NCBI GenBank assembly: GCA_007361935.1
Contig: CP041667.1
Location: forward strand, 558,001-622,000
DNA length: 64,000 nucleotides
From: Lachnospiraceae bacterium KGMB03038
GTDB lineage: Bacteria > Bacillota > Clostridia > Lachnospirales > Lachnospiraceae
Reading direction: 5' to 3'
The notes below the pieces were generated by a model. The model did not search any database. It was given only the letters and a program-made list of their open reading frames with translations, and was not told where the DNA came from. How positions within the stretch are numbered: position 1 is the stretch's first letter; each line of letters opens with the position of its first letter. Both the position numbers and the translations under genes were made by a program. This document shows positions 7,525-15,219 of the stretch, piece after piece.

Positions 7525-9636
7525 ATGGGAGAGGCATTTAATGTAGCTGATATTTTTGGGGAAGATGTATTTAATGATACAGTCATGCAGGAAAGACTTC
7601 CTAAGAAAGTATACCGGGATCTGAAACAGACAATAGAAGAAGGCAAGGAGTTAGATCTTGCGACAGCGGATGTGATCGCCCACGAGATGAAGGAATGGGC
7701 GATTGAAAAAGGCGCGACTCATTATACGCACTGGTTTCAGCCGCTGACCGGAGTGACCGCGGAAAAGCATGATTCCTTTATCTCAGCGCCGCTGGACAGC
7801 GGCAAGGTCCTGATGAGTTTCTCGGGAAAAGAGCTGATCAAGGGAGAACCGGATGCTTCTTCTTTCCCTTCGGGAGGATTAAGGGCAACCTTTGAGGCCA
7901 GAGGCTATACAGCGTGGGATTGTACCTCTCCGGCGTTTGTAAGACACGATGCCGCGGGGGCGACCCTGTGTATTCCAACCGCGTTTTGTTCTTATACAGG
8001 AGCGGCGCTGGATCAGAAAACGCCGCTTCTTCGTTCTATGGAAGCGATCGGTGAGCAGTCTCTCCGCCTGATCCGTCACTTTGGCAATACCACATCTAAG
8101 AAAGTCATTCCGCAGGTGGGGGCGGAGCAGGAGTATTTTCTGGTAGACGCTAAGAAGTTTATGGAGAGAAAGGACCTGATCTACACCGGAAGGACTTTGT
8201 TTGGCGCAATGCCGCCCAAAGGGCAGGAATTGGATGATCACTATTTTGGAACGATTCGGCAGAGGATTGCTGCTTTTATGCGGGACGTCAATATTGAATT
8301 GTGGAAAGTTGGAGTGACGGCTAAGACTCAGCATAATGAAGTGGCGCCGGCCCAGCATGAACTTGCGCCCATTTACGCAAAGGCAAATGTGGCGGTAGAC
8401 CATAACCATTTGGTTATGCAGACGATGAAGCGGATCGCGGGACAGCACGGTATGAAGTGTCTGTTTCATGAGAAACCCTTTGCCGGAGTCAATGGTTCAG
8501 GAAAACACAATAACTGGTCTTTGACTACGGATGATGGAAAAAATCTTTTGGACCCCGGGAAGACTCCTCATGAAAATATCCAATTTCTGCTGGTTCTGAC
8601 GTGTATTCTGAAAGCGGTAGACGAGCATGCTGATCTCTTAAGAGAGTCGGCTGCCGATCCGGGAAATGATCACAGACTGGGAGGAAACGAAGCGCCTCCG
8701 GCTATTATCTCTGTATTTTTAGGAGATCAATTGGAAGATGTGATCCAACAGCTTGTAAGTACGGGGGAAGCGACCCACAGCTTAAAAGGCGGCAAGCTGG
8801 AGACAGGCGTGAGCACCCTTCCGCAGCTTGCGAAAGATGCGACGGACCGCAATCGGACCTCGCCATTTGCCTTTACCGGAAACAAATTCGAATTCCGCAT
8901 GGTGGGGGCCAGAGATTCTGTGGCAAGCCCTAATGTAGTCTTGAATACTATCGTTGCGGAAGCGTTTGCGGAAGCTTGTGATGTGCTGGATCAGGCAGAG
9001 GATTTTGAAATGGCGGTCCATGATCTGATCAAGCAGTACGCGATCGAACATCAGAAGATTATTTTTAACGGGAATGGCTATTCGGAAGAGTGGGTCAAGG
9101 AGGCTAAGAGAAGAGGTCTGTCAAATATCCGCTCTATGGTGGAGGCAATCCCTGCGCTTACTACAGAGAAGTCGGTCAAGATGTTTGAGCGATTTAAGGT
9201 GCTGACGAAAGCGGAATTGGAATCCAGAGCGGAGATTCGTTATGAGAATTATTCCAAGGCGATCAATATTGAGGCCAGGACAATGATCGATATGGCAAGC
9301 AAGCAGTTCCTTCCGGCATTTATCAAGTATACAAAGTCTTTGGCGGATACAGTCAATTCAGTGAGAGAAGCGGGCGCGGACGCGACGGTGCAGACGGAGA
9401 TCCTGCAGGAGGTGACGAAACTTCTTGGAGAGACCAGAAACGCGTTGGAAGCACTGACGAAAGCGGCGGATGAGGCGCTGGAAAAGACGGAAGGAAAAGA
9501 GAGGGCAAGATTCTACTATTTTGAAGTGACTCCGGCAATGGAAGCCTTAAGGGCGCCGGTAGACCGGATGGAAATGATCATGGATAAAGAAGCGTGGCCC
9601 ATGCCGTCTTATGGAGATCTTCTTTTTGAAGTATAA
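7525..9636 (+). CDS. glnN: glutamine synthetase type III
   Basis: The 703-residue protein makes glutamine from glutamate, ammonia and ATP. Its length (~700) and features GGLRATFEARGYTAWD (~residue 118-133), VGAEQEYFLVD (~200), NEVAPAQHELAPIY (~275) and FAGVNGSGKHNNWS (~320) are those of GSIII. GSI and GSII are ~450 and ~370 residues. The start at 7525 has AGAAAGGAT upstream and avoids the fba terminator, which an upstream in-frame start at 7471 would overlap. No nitrogen-control operator was recognised. The DUF1700 gene follows after 18 bases. Confidence 0.93.
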   Translation: MGEAFNVADIFGEDVFNDTVMQERLPKKVYRDLKQTIEEGKELDLATADVIAHEMKEWAIEKGATHYTHWFQPLTGVTAEKHDSFISAPLDSGKVLMSFSGKELIKGEPDASSFPSGGLRATFEARGYTAWDCTSPAFVRHDAAGATLCIPTAFCSYTGAALDQKTPLLRSMEAIGEQSLRLIRHFGNTTSKKVIPQVGAEQEYFLVDAKKFMERKDLIYTGRTLFGAMPPKGQELDDHYFGTIRQRIAAFMRDVNIELWKVGVTAKTQHNEVAPAQHELAPIYAKANVAVDHNHLVMQTMKRIAGQHGMKCLFHEKPFAGVNGSGKHNNWSLTTDDGKNLLDPGKTPHENIQFLLVLTCILKAVDEHADLLRESAADPGNDHRLGGNEAPPAIISVFLGDQLEDVIQQLVSTGEATHSLKGGKLETGVSTLPQLAKDATDRNRTSPFAFTGNKFEFRMVGARDSVASPNVVLNTIVAEAFAEACDVLDQAEDFEMAVHDLIKQYAIEHQKIIFNGNGYSEEWVKEAKRRGLSNIRSMVEAIPALTTEKSVKMFERFKVLTKAELESRAEIRYENYSKAINIEARTMIDMASKQFLPAFIKYTKSLADTVNSVREAGADATVQTEILQEVTKLLGETRNALEALTKAADEALEKTEGKERARFYYFEVTPAMEALRAPVDRMEMIMDKEAWPMPSYGDLLFEV

Positions 9637-9654
9637 ACCGACAGGAGGGACTAA

Positions 9655-10110
9655 ATGACCAAAAAGGAGTTTTTGGAAAAATTAAAAGAGGCTCTTGGCA
9701 ATGACTTGAGCGGCCCTGTGGTACAGGAACAGACCGTTTATTACAGGCGGTATATTGAAGATGAAGTCAGAAAAGGAAGAAGAGAAGAGGATGTGGTAGC
9801 CGAACTGGGCGATCCCTGGGCGATCGCCCGGACCATTATCGATTCTGTGGAAATGCAGGGAGGAACGGGAGGAAGCTACGCTTATGAGCCGGAAAGCAAG
9901 AGAAGCTATGACAGATATCAGGAAGAAGCCAATGTCCATGTGTTTGGAATTGATACCTGGTGGAAGAAGCTGCTTTTGATCTTGGGCGTTGTTGGGATTT
10001 TTCTCCTGGTGATCGCGGTCATTGGGGGAATCTTCAGTCTGCTGGTACCCATCCTTATTCCGTTGATCTTGATTTCGCTGATCTTTCGTCTGCTGGATCG
10101 GCGAAGATAG
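9655..10110 (+). CDS. DUF1700-family (HAAS) membrane protein
   Basis: The 151-residue protein has an N-terminal helical HAAS/DUF1700 domain (MTKKEFLEKLKEALG ... YYRRYIEDEV, then EEDVVAELGDPWAIARTII). A hydrophobic C-terminal stretch follows (~residues 105-145) with one or two membrane segments and a basic end. In other Firmicutes such proteins often pair with PadR-like regulators and DUF4097 proteins; neither is present here. Exact role unknown. Confidence 0.78.
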   Translation: MTKKEFLEKLKEALGNDLSGPVVQEQTVYYRRYIEDEVRKGRREEDVVAELGDPWAIARTIIDSVEMQGGTGGSYAYEPESKRSYDRYQEEANVHVFGIDTWWKKLLLILGVVGIFLLVIAVIGGIFSLLVPILIPLILISLIFRLLDRRR

Positions 10111-10129
10111 GAAAATAAAGGAAAAAGTA

Positions 10130-10160
10130 AAAGACCGATGGGGGAGCCATCGGTCTTTTG
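10130..10160 (+). terminator. terminator after the DUF1700 gene
   Basis: AAAGACCGATG pairs with CATCGGTCTTT around GGGGAGC. The symmetric A/T flanks could serve both strands. Confidence 0.85.
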
Positions 10161-10362
10161 AGGGGAGTATAAATAATTAATAAGGGGTTGTAGAAAGTAT
10201 CCTTCCTACAAACATAAGTATAATATAGGGAAATATAAAAAGCAAGATAAAATTTAAAAAAATCTTAATATATTTGAGATTCTATTTTTGTGAAAAAGAT
10301 ACATAAAAAAAATCCGCAGGGACATAATAACCTCGTAATCAAAAAGATTAGGAGGAATTCAA
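10161..10362 (+). promoter_or_regulatory. AT-rich leader of the small Asn-rich gene
   Basis: This is very AT-rich and has no ORF. It contains a short imperfect hairpin (TTGTAG...CTACAA, about 10187-10211) and a TATAAT at 10219-10224 with no clear -35 partner. Promoter type is undetermined; a sporulation sigma factor is possible but not shown. Confidence 0.35.
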
Positions 10363-10542
10363 ATGGCTAAGAATTATCATTCATCCAACAACAGCTCAAA
10401 CACATTCGACCAGAATTCTAAGAGCAAAAACGGAGCAAAACAGAATGCCGGAACTCAGAATTCAATGAATAAGAATGCATCCGGACAGAATACGTCCAAT
10501 AGAAATGGAGCGGGAACTGACAGCGAAAACAGCAAATACTAG
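10363..10542 (+). CDS. small Asn/Ser/Gln-rich hydrophilic protein, possibly spore-associated
   Basis: The 59-residue frame opens MAKNYHSSNNSSNTFDQNSK. It is dominated by Asn, Ser, Gln, Lys and Gly, with recurrent AxQN and KNA/KNG pieces and no hydrophobic core. AGGAGG at 10350 lies 8 bases upstream and a strong terminator follows. The composition recalls gamma-type small acid-soluble spore proteins, but no diagnostic motif is present, so this is only a suggestion. Confidence 0.65.
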   Translation: MAKNYHSSNNSSNTFDQNSKSKNGAKQNAGTQNSMNKNASGQNTSNRNGAGTDSENSKY

Positions 10543-10555
10543 ATCATGCAGAGTC

Positions 10556-10593
10556 AAAAAGGCGGGGCATAAGAATATGTCCCCGCCTTTTTG
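10556..10593 (+). terminator. terminator after the Asn-rich gene
   Basis: AAAAAGGCGGGG pairs with CCCCGCCTTTTT around a ~12-base loop. Confidence 0.9.
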
Positions 10594-10610
10594 CGCCGCG
10601 TAAAATCAGA

Positions 10611-10640
10611 TTGACAAAGGCATAGAGGCGGGGCTAAGAT
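10611..10640 (+). promoter_or_regulatory. putative promoter of the methyltransferase-rdgB-phosphodiesterase operon
   Basis: TTGACA (10611-10616), 18 bases, TAAGAT (10635-10640), about 50 bases upstream of ATG 10692. Confidence 0.65.
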
Positions 10641-10691
10641 AGAGAAAGGGACTGACCCCTGGAATGTACAGGAAATGGAGAGATTCGACGG

Positions 10692-11867
10692 ATGACTGAG
10701 AAGATAGAATTGATCGCGCCGTGTCATTTTGGCCTGGAGGCCGTCCTGAAACGGGAAATTGGGGATCTGGGATATGAGATCACTGAGGTAGATGACGGAA
10801 GGGTGACCTTCCGCGGAGATATTACGGCGGTATGCCGCGCAAATTTGTTTCTGAGGACAGCGGAGAGGATATTGATAAAAGTGGGGAGCTTTCGCGCCGA
10901 GAGCTTTGAAGAGTTGTTTGAAGAGACCAGAAAACTGCCATGGGAAGCATATATCCCAAAGGATGGAAAATTCTGGGTGTCCAAAGCGGCATCGGTCAAG
11001 AGCAGGCTGTTTAGTCCATCGGATATTCAATCCATCATGAAGAAAGCTATGGTCAGAAGATTAGGAGACCATTATCATGTGGGATGGTTTCCGGAAGACG
11101 GCGCTTCTTATCCGGTTCGGGTTTTTTTGAAAAAGGACTGTGTGACGGTAGGGCTTGACACATCTGGGGTATCTCTCCATAAACGAGGATACCGGGAGGT
11201 GTCCGGAAAGGCGCCTATAACGGAGACGCTGGCGGCGGCCCTGATTCTTCTGACACCGTGGAAAAAAGACAGGATTCTGGTAGACCCTTTCTGCGGAAGC
11301 GGGACATTCTTGATTGAAGCGGCAATGATGGCGGCAGATATAGCGCCAGGTATGAACCGTTCGTTTACGGCGGAAGAGTGGACGAATTTTCTGCCTAAAA
11401 GAGGCTGGTACGACGGGGCTGATGAGGCGGCTTCCCGGATACATATACCGACAGGAATGGATATCCAGGGATATGATATTGACGGGTCTGTTATTAAAAT
11501 CGCGAGGAGAAACGCGAAAGAGGCGGGAGTGGAAGAAATGATCCACTTCCAGGAGCGGGATGTGAGAAATTTAAGCCATCCCAAGAAATATGGCTTTATC
11601 ATTACGAATCCGCCTTATGGAGAGCGGCTGGAGGAAAAAGAGGCGCTGCCTGACCTGTACCGGGCTTTTGGGGAAAGCTTCAGAGGACTGGATTCCTGGT
11701 CTGCTTATATGATCACATCCTATGAGGACGCGGAGCGTTATTTCGGCCGCAAGGCAGATAAAAACCGGAAGATCTACAACGGAATGCTGAAGACATATTT
11801 TTACCAGTTTCTGGGGCCAAAACCGCCCAGACGGACAGATAAGCAGCGGAAGGGAGAAGAACGGTAA
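10692..11867 (+). CDS. THUMP-domain class I SAM-dependent RNA methyltransferase (RlmL/YpsC type)
   Basis: The 391-residue protein has an N-terminal ferredoxin-like/THUMP half (to ~160) and a C-terminal Rossmann methyltransferase. SAM-binding DPFCGSGTFLIEAA is near residue 200, and the guanine N2-methyltransferase signature NPPYGERL is near 310. The family methylates N2 of guanosine in 23S rRNA (E. coli G2445). It starts an operon with rdgB (2-base gap) and a phosphodiesterase. Confidence 0.88.
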   Translation: MTEKIELIAPCHFGLEAVLKREIGDLGYEITEVDDGRVTFRGDITAVCRANLFLRTAERILIKVGSFRAESFEELFEETRKLPWEAYIPKDGKFWVSKAASVKSRLFSPSDIQSIMKKAMVRRLGDHYHVGWFPEDGASYPVRVFLKKDCVTVGLDTSGVSLHKRGYREVSGKAPITETLAAALILLTPWKKDRILVDPFCGSGTFLIEAAMMAADIAPGMNRSFTAEEWTNFLPKRGWYDGADEAASRIHIPTGMDIQGYDIDGSVIKIARRNAKEAGVEEMIHFQERDVRNLSHPKKYGFIITNPPYGERLEEKEALPDLYRAFGESFRGLDSWSAYMITSYEDAERYFGRKADKNRKIYNGMLKTYFYQFLGPKPPRRTDKQRKGEER

Positions 11868-11869
11868 AG

Positions 11870-12511
11870 ATGAAGACGATTATTTTTGCTACGGGAAATG
11901 AACATAAAATGGTAGAGATCCGAATGATCTTGGATGGGCTTGGAGCCCGTATTTTGTCGCAGAAGGAAGCCGGAATCCAGGCGGATGTGGTGGAAGATGG
12001 CAGGACCTTTGAGGAAAACGCTCTGATCAAAGCAAGAGAGATCGCTAAAGAGGCCGCAAAGAATCCTGAATATCAGGATGCGGTAGTTTTGGCGGATGAT
12101 TCGGGATTAGAGATCGACTATCTCAATAAAGAACCGGGAATTTACTCGGCCAGATATATGGGAGAAGATACTTCCTATGATATCAAGAATAACGCTTTGC
12201 TGGAAAGAATGAAGGGTGTGCCCAAGGAGCAGAGGACCGCGCGGTTCGTTTGCGCCATAGCGTCAGTATTTCCAGACGGAGAGGCTCAGGTAGTACGCGG
12301 CACGATGGAAGGACAGATTGGATATGAGATTGCCGGAGAAAATGGATTTGGATACGATCCGATATTTTTCCTGCCGGATTACGGGTGTACCAGCGCGCAG
12401 CTTGCTCCGGAGAAAAAGAATGAATTAAGTCACAGAGGAGAAGGACTTCGAAAGATGCGGAAGATCCTGCTCGAGAAATGGGATAATGAAAAGGGAATGA
12501 AAAATAGATGA
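11870..12511 (+). CDS. rdgB: XTP/dITP diphosphatase (Ham1/RdgB)
   Basis: The 213-residue protein removes non-canonical purine nucleoside triphosphates (dITP, XTP). Diagnostic motifs are the N-terminal FATGNEHKMVEI, the metal/catalytic VLADDSGLEID near residue 82, GIYSARYMGE, GFGYDPIFFLP near residue 162 and the C-terminal LSHRGEGLRKM. It starts 2 bases after the methyltransferase stop and overlaps the next gene by 4 bases (ATGA), so the two are translationally coupled. Confidence 0.93.
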   Translation: MKTIIFATGNEHKMVEIRMILDGLGARILSQKEAGIQADVVEDGRTFEENALIKAREIAKEAAKNPEYQDAVVLADDSGLEIDYLNKEPGIYSARYMGEDTSYDIKNNALLERMKGVPKEQRTARFVCAIASVFPDGEAQVVRGTMEGQIGYEIAGENGFGYDPIFFLPDYGCTSAQLAPEKKNELSHRGEGLRKMRKILLEKWDNEKGMKNR

Positions 12512-12987
12512 AAATATTGATCGTAAGCGATACACACAAATCTCATGGGAACCTGGAAAAAGCGATCAGGGAATCGGCGCCTATTGATATGCTGATCCAT
12601 CTTGGAGATGTGGAAGGCGGAGAGGATTACATCAGAGCGCTGGCGGATTGCCCCGCGCATATTTTGGGAGGAAACAACGACTTTTTCTCAGAGCTTCCAA
12701 GGGAAGAAGAGTTTTTTGTAGATGGACTTCATCTGTTTATTACCCATGGACATTATTATTATGTGGCTGTGGGGGAAGAAAATCTGAAAGAGGAAGCCAG
12801 AGGCCGGGGAGCGGATATTGTGATGTACGGCCATACCCATAAGCCTTCTTTTACAAAAGAAACAGATCTGATCACGCTCAATCCGGGGAGTATCGCATAC
12901 CCAAGACAGGAGGGGAGAAAAGGGACCTATATGCTGATGGAAACGGATAAAAACGGGAAAGCAGAATTTACATTAAAGTATGTCTGA
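12508..12987 (+). CDS. metallophosphoesterase, MJ0936/YfcE family
   Basis: The 159-residue protein has SDTHKSHG (residues 6-13), HLGDVEGGEDY (~31), GGNNDF (~53), ITHGHYY (~77) and YGHTHKP (~109), the metal ligands of a binuclear phosphodiesterase. It is third in the operon, overlapping rdgB by ATGA. Physiological substrate unknown. Confidence 0.9.
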   Translation: MKILIVSDTHKSHGNLEKAIRESAPIDMLIHLGDVEGGEDYIRALADCPAHILGGNNDFFSELPREEEFFVDGLHLFITHGHYYYVAVGEENLKEEARGRGADIVMYGHTHKPSFTKETDLITLNPGSIAYPRQEGRKGTYMLMETDKNGKAEFTLKYV

Positions 12988-13027
12988 GACTGTTTGAGAA
13001 AGTTGATGAGAAAATTAAAAAAAGTTG

Positions 13028-13056
13028 TTGACAAGCAAGAAACCATGCTATATAAT
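13028..13056 (+). promoter_or_regulatory. consensus sigma-A promoter of the tRNA operon
   Basis: TTGACA (13028-13033), exactly 17 bases, TATAAT (13051-13056): perfect boxes and spacing 50 bases upstream of tRNA-Pro. Confidence 0.9.
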
Positions 13057-13106
13057 ATGTCTTGTGTCACGGCGAATGACATACAGTGACAGGAATAAAA
13101 TACGAA

Positions 13107-13181
<75 letters not shown>

Positions 13182-13188
13182 TATTCAT

Positions 13189-13259
13189 GCGGGTGTAGTT
13201 CAATGGTAGAACACTAGCCTTCCAAGCTAGATACGTGGGTTCGATTCCCATCACCCGCT
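13189..13259 (+). tRNA. tRNA-Gly (anticodon TCC)
   Basis: Acceptor GCGGGTG/CACCCGC, anticodon stem CTAGC/GCTAG with loop CTTCCAA, T-arm GTGGGTTCGATTCCCAT. CCA is not encoded. Confidence 0.95.
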
Positions 13260-13318
13260 TTCTTAAAGCCCTGAAAAGGGAATTAAGAAGGCGTCGTTCC
13301 TGAAGAGAACGGGCTTGT

Positions 13319-13392
13319 GAGTCTGTAGCTCAGCTGGATAGAGCAACGGCCTTCTAAGCCGTAGGTCGAGGGTTCGAATCCCCCCAGGCTCG
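13319..13392 (+). tRNA. tRNA-Arg (anticodon TCT)
   Basis: Acceptor GAGTCTG/CAGGCTC (one T-G pair), anticodon stem ACGGC/GCCGT with loop CTTCTAA, discriminator G. Confidence 0.94.
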
Positions 13393-13459
13393 TTGGAACC
13401 ACGACAATTGAATAATGTGGTACTTTGCCGGATCTGAAGGTCTGGCGGGTAATAGATAT

Positions 13460-13534
13460 GGTGGGTATGGTGCAGTTGGTTAGCGCGCCAGATTGTGGTT
13501 CTGGATATCATGGGTTCGAGTCCCATTACCCACC
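13460..13534 (+). tRNA. tRNA-His (anticodon GTG)
   Basis: Acceptor GTGGGTA/TACCCAC with anticodon loop TTGTGGT. The extra 5' G at 13460 (G-1) can pair with C at 13534, the histidine identity element, so it is included. Confidence 0.95.
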
Positions 13535-13584
13535 CTCTTTTTTTATCCTTTTCCAGGAACCTGGCCTTGTGGCCGGGAAAGCAG

Positions 13585-13656
13585 TGGGCTATCGCCAAGC
13601 GGTAAGGCACAGGACTTTGACTCCTGCATTCGTTGGTTCGAATCCAACTAGCCCAG
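13585..13656 (+). tRNA. tRNA-Gln (anticodon TTG)
   Basis: Acceptor TGGGCTA/TAGCCCA, anticodon stem CAGGA/TCCTG with loop CTTTGAC, discriminator G. Confidence 0.95.
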
Positions 13657-13662
13657 TTATAA

Positions 13663-13735
13663 GGGCGTGTAGCTCAGGTGGTAGAGCACTTGACTTTTAA
13701 TCAAGTTGTCCGGGGTTCGAATCCCCGCACGCTCA
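13663..13735 (+). tRNA. tRNA-Lys (anticodon TTT), prophage insertion target
   Basis: Acceptor GGGCGTG/CACGCTC, anticodon stem TTGA/TCAA with loop CTTTTAA. The part from 13689 onward lies inside attL and is phage-supplied, so integration leaves this gene intact. A 3' fragment of the original gene remains at 53885-53931. Confidence 0.95.
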
Positions 13736-13740
13736 TGGAA
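13689..13740 (+). repeat. attL
   Basis: This 52-bp sequence is identical to 53885-53936. It covers the anticodon arm through the 3' end of tRNA-Lys plus five bases. Flanks diverge at once on both sides. Confidence 0.95.
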
Positions 13741-13748
13741 TGAGAGGG

Positions 13749-13788
13749 GCGGAAACCTAGTATTTGTACGGGTTTCCGCTATTTTTCT
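13749..13788 (+). terminator. phage-supplied terminator behind tRNA-Lys
   Basis: GCGGAAACC (13749-13757) pairs with GGTTTCCGC (13771-13779), followed by TATTTTTCTG. It stands where the host terminator (now at 53938-53979) stood before integration. Confidence 0.8.
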
Positions 13789-13834
13789 GTTTTCTTATAC
13801 GGTGCTGTCTGGTGCCTGATTTTGCCGTTCAAAA

Positions 13835-13871
13835 TGTTCCAATCGTGTTCCAATGTTCCATTTTTGTTCCA
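13835..13871 (+). repeat. four TGTTCCA direct repeats (candidate integrase arm sites)
   Basis: TGTTCCA occurs at 13835-13841, 13846-13852, 13854-13860 and 13865-13871. The motif recurs near attR (53818-53834) in the same orientation. Such arm-type sites flank the core sites of lambda-like integrases; binding is inferred. Confidence 0.6.
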
Positions 13872-13879
13872 TATCTTCC

Positions 13880-14992
13880 TTAAAAATTGATCGCGTCATT
13901 GACTGCCTCTGCCGCATTCTCCCGCTCCAGTATAATATGATTATATACCTCCAGGACCATCCTCTCTGTGTCTCCCATAAGCTGGGCGATTCTTCCGATC
14001 GATATCTTGGGAATCTGATAGCAGAGTTGCGTACAGTAATTGTGCCGGAACATGTGCCCGGTCAGGCCGGTGATCGGTTCGTCTGCGGCCTCATTCATCC
14101 GGCGCAGGATCCTGGCCCACATCTTGTCATAGCTGCTCTTGGTCACAGGCTGGCCGCTCGTTATCGTGAAGAGATAGGTCCTGTTTTTAGATTTCAGGCT
14201 TTGGACATATTCTTTCACGGCCGGAAAGACCAGATCCGGGATAGGTATGGTCCGGTACCCGTTTTCTGATTTTGGAATCTTAGTGATCGGGGTCCCCCGG
14301 ACAAACTTGTGAGCCTTTGTTATGCTTACCTCCTGGGTGTCTATATGTATATCGAAAATTGTCAGCGCCAGAGCCTCCTCGCGCCTCAATCCGCAGCCAT
14401 AGATCAGATAGACATAGATTTTATCCTGATCGTCAAAATCGGCCTTAAAAACGGCCCTGCGCTCGTTGTCAGTTAACGGCCGCTTTTCCGGGGCTGTATA
14501 TTTCACTGGAGGAATAGACTGGAAGATGTCGGCCATAATGTTAGCGGGGTACAGGTGATCCGTCACGGCGGATTTCAGGATCTGTTTGAAGGTCATATAG
14601 ATTTGCTGCTGGGTCCGTGTTTTTCCGTCTGCGTTGTTTAGGACCATCTGCAGATGGATCCGCTCAATGGACTGAAGCTGTATGCCTTCCAGGATAATCA
14701 GGTGCTTTTCGATCACGTTCTCATACATGGCCTGCGTGTTGGTTTCCGCCTGGTGCTTGTAGACCCGCTTCCATTCTCTCGCATAGTCCAAAAATGTTAC
14801 ATCCATCTTTCTGATCTGCCGACGCTCCCGGACTTGCTGCTCAAATTCCTGAACCTTCCGCTCCAGGTCTCGGCTGGATTTTTTCGATCGGATTGGTTTC
14901 CGGTGCTTTTTTCCAAGGTCGTCATAAGTCCCATCCCATACTCTGGCTGTAAAATATCCGTCTGAGCCTCGTGTGTACTTTGCTGTTGCCAT
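13880..14992 (-). CDS. int: prophage tyrosine-type integrase
   Basis: The 370-residue protein has an AP2-like/SAM-like N-terminus (MATAKYTRGSDGYFTARVWD...) and a C-terminal catalytic domain. The latter has Arg in GCGLRREEAL (~220), His-x-x-Arg in GHMFRHNYC (~315) and the nucleophile Tyr in EVYNHI near the end. It catalyses integration into tRNA-Lys. Start 14992 has GGGAG 8 bases upstream; a longer frame from 15181 is not supported. It is read toward attL, the common arrangement. Confidence 0.92.
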   Translation of the reverse strand: MATAKYTRGSDGYFTARVWDGTYDDLGKKHRKPIRSKKSSRDLERKVQEFEQQVRERRQIRKMDVTFLDYAREWKRVYKHQAETNTQAMYENVIEKHLIILEGIQLQSIERIHLQMVLNNADGKTRTQQQIYMTFKQILKSAVTDHLYPANIMADIFQSIPPVKYTAPEKRPLTDNERRAVFKADFDDQDKIYVYLIYGCGLRREEALALTIFDIHIDTQEVSITKAHKFVRGTPITKIPKSENGYRTIPIPDLVFPAVKEYVQSLKSKNRTYLFTITSGQPVTKSSYDKMWARILRRMNEAADEPITGLTGHMFRHNYCTQLCYQIPKISIGRIAQLMGDTERMVLEVYNHIILERENAAEAVNDAINF

Positions 14993-15015
14993 GTCATCAT
15001 CTCCCTTTTTTTGAA

Positions 15016-15065
15016 AATTGCATAATTGCATTTTTAGTTGCAATTTATGCGGAAAAGTTGCAATT
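15016..15065. repeat. TTGCA repeat cluster upstream of the integrase
   Basis: AGTTGCAATT occurs at 15036-15045 and 15056-15065 (20 bp apart) and AATTGCAT at 15016-15023 and 15024-15031. Read on the minus strand, a 13-mer (AATTGCAACTAAA) here is also found in the tandem repeats at 28341-28391. Confidence 0.6.
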
Positions 15066-15080
15066 TTGGGTATAAAAATA

Positions 15081-15219
15081 ACAGCCAGCAGGAACGTGAG
15101 TTCCGCTTGCGCTGTCTCCCGGAAAATGATACAATACATATGACTCGTTGAAAAGCATTTCCTGATGTCCGGGAGGTGCACAGCCGCTCTGGTGTTGGTA
15201 GCGCCAGGGCGGTTTTTTA
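15081..15219 (+). ncRNA. candidate structured RNA ending in a terminator
   Basis: On the plus strand there is a hairpin GGAAC-GTGA-GTTCC (GNRA-type loop) enclosed by ACAGC/GCTGT. An 8-bp perfect long-range helix follows (CTCCCGGA 15116-15123 with TCCGGGAG 15168-15175), then a GC hairpin (15183-15212) with TTTTTT. Both neighbours are on the minus strand and no ORF fits. A clear promoter was not found (weak TATAAA at 15071 or TACAAT at 15130). Confidence 0.4.
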
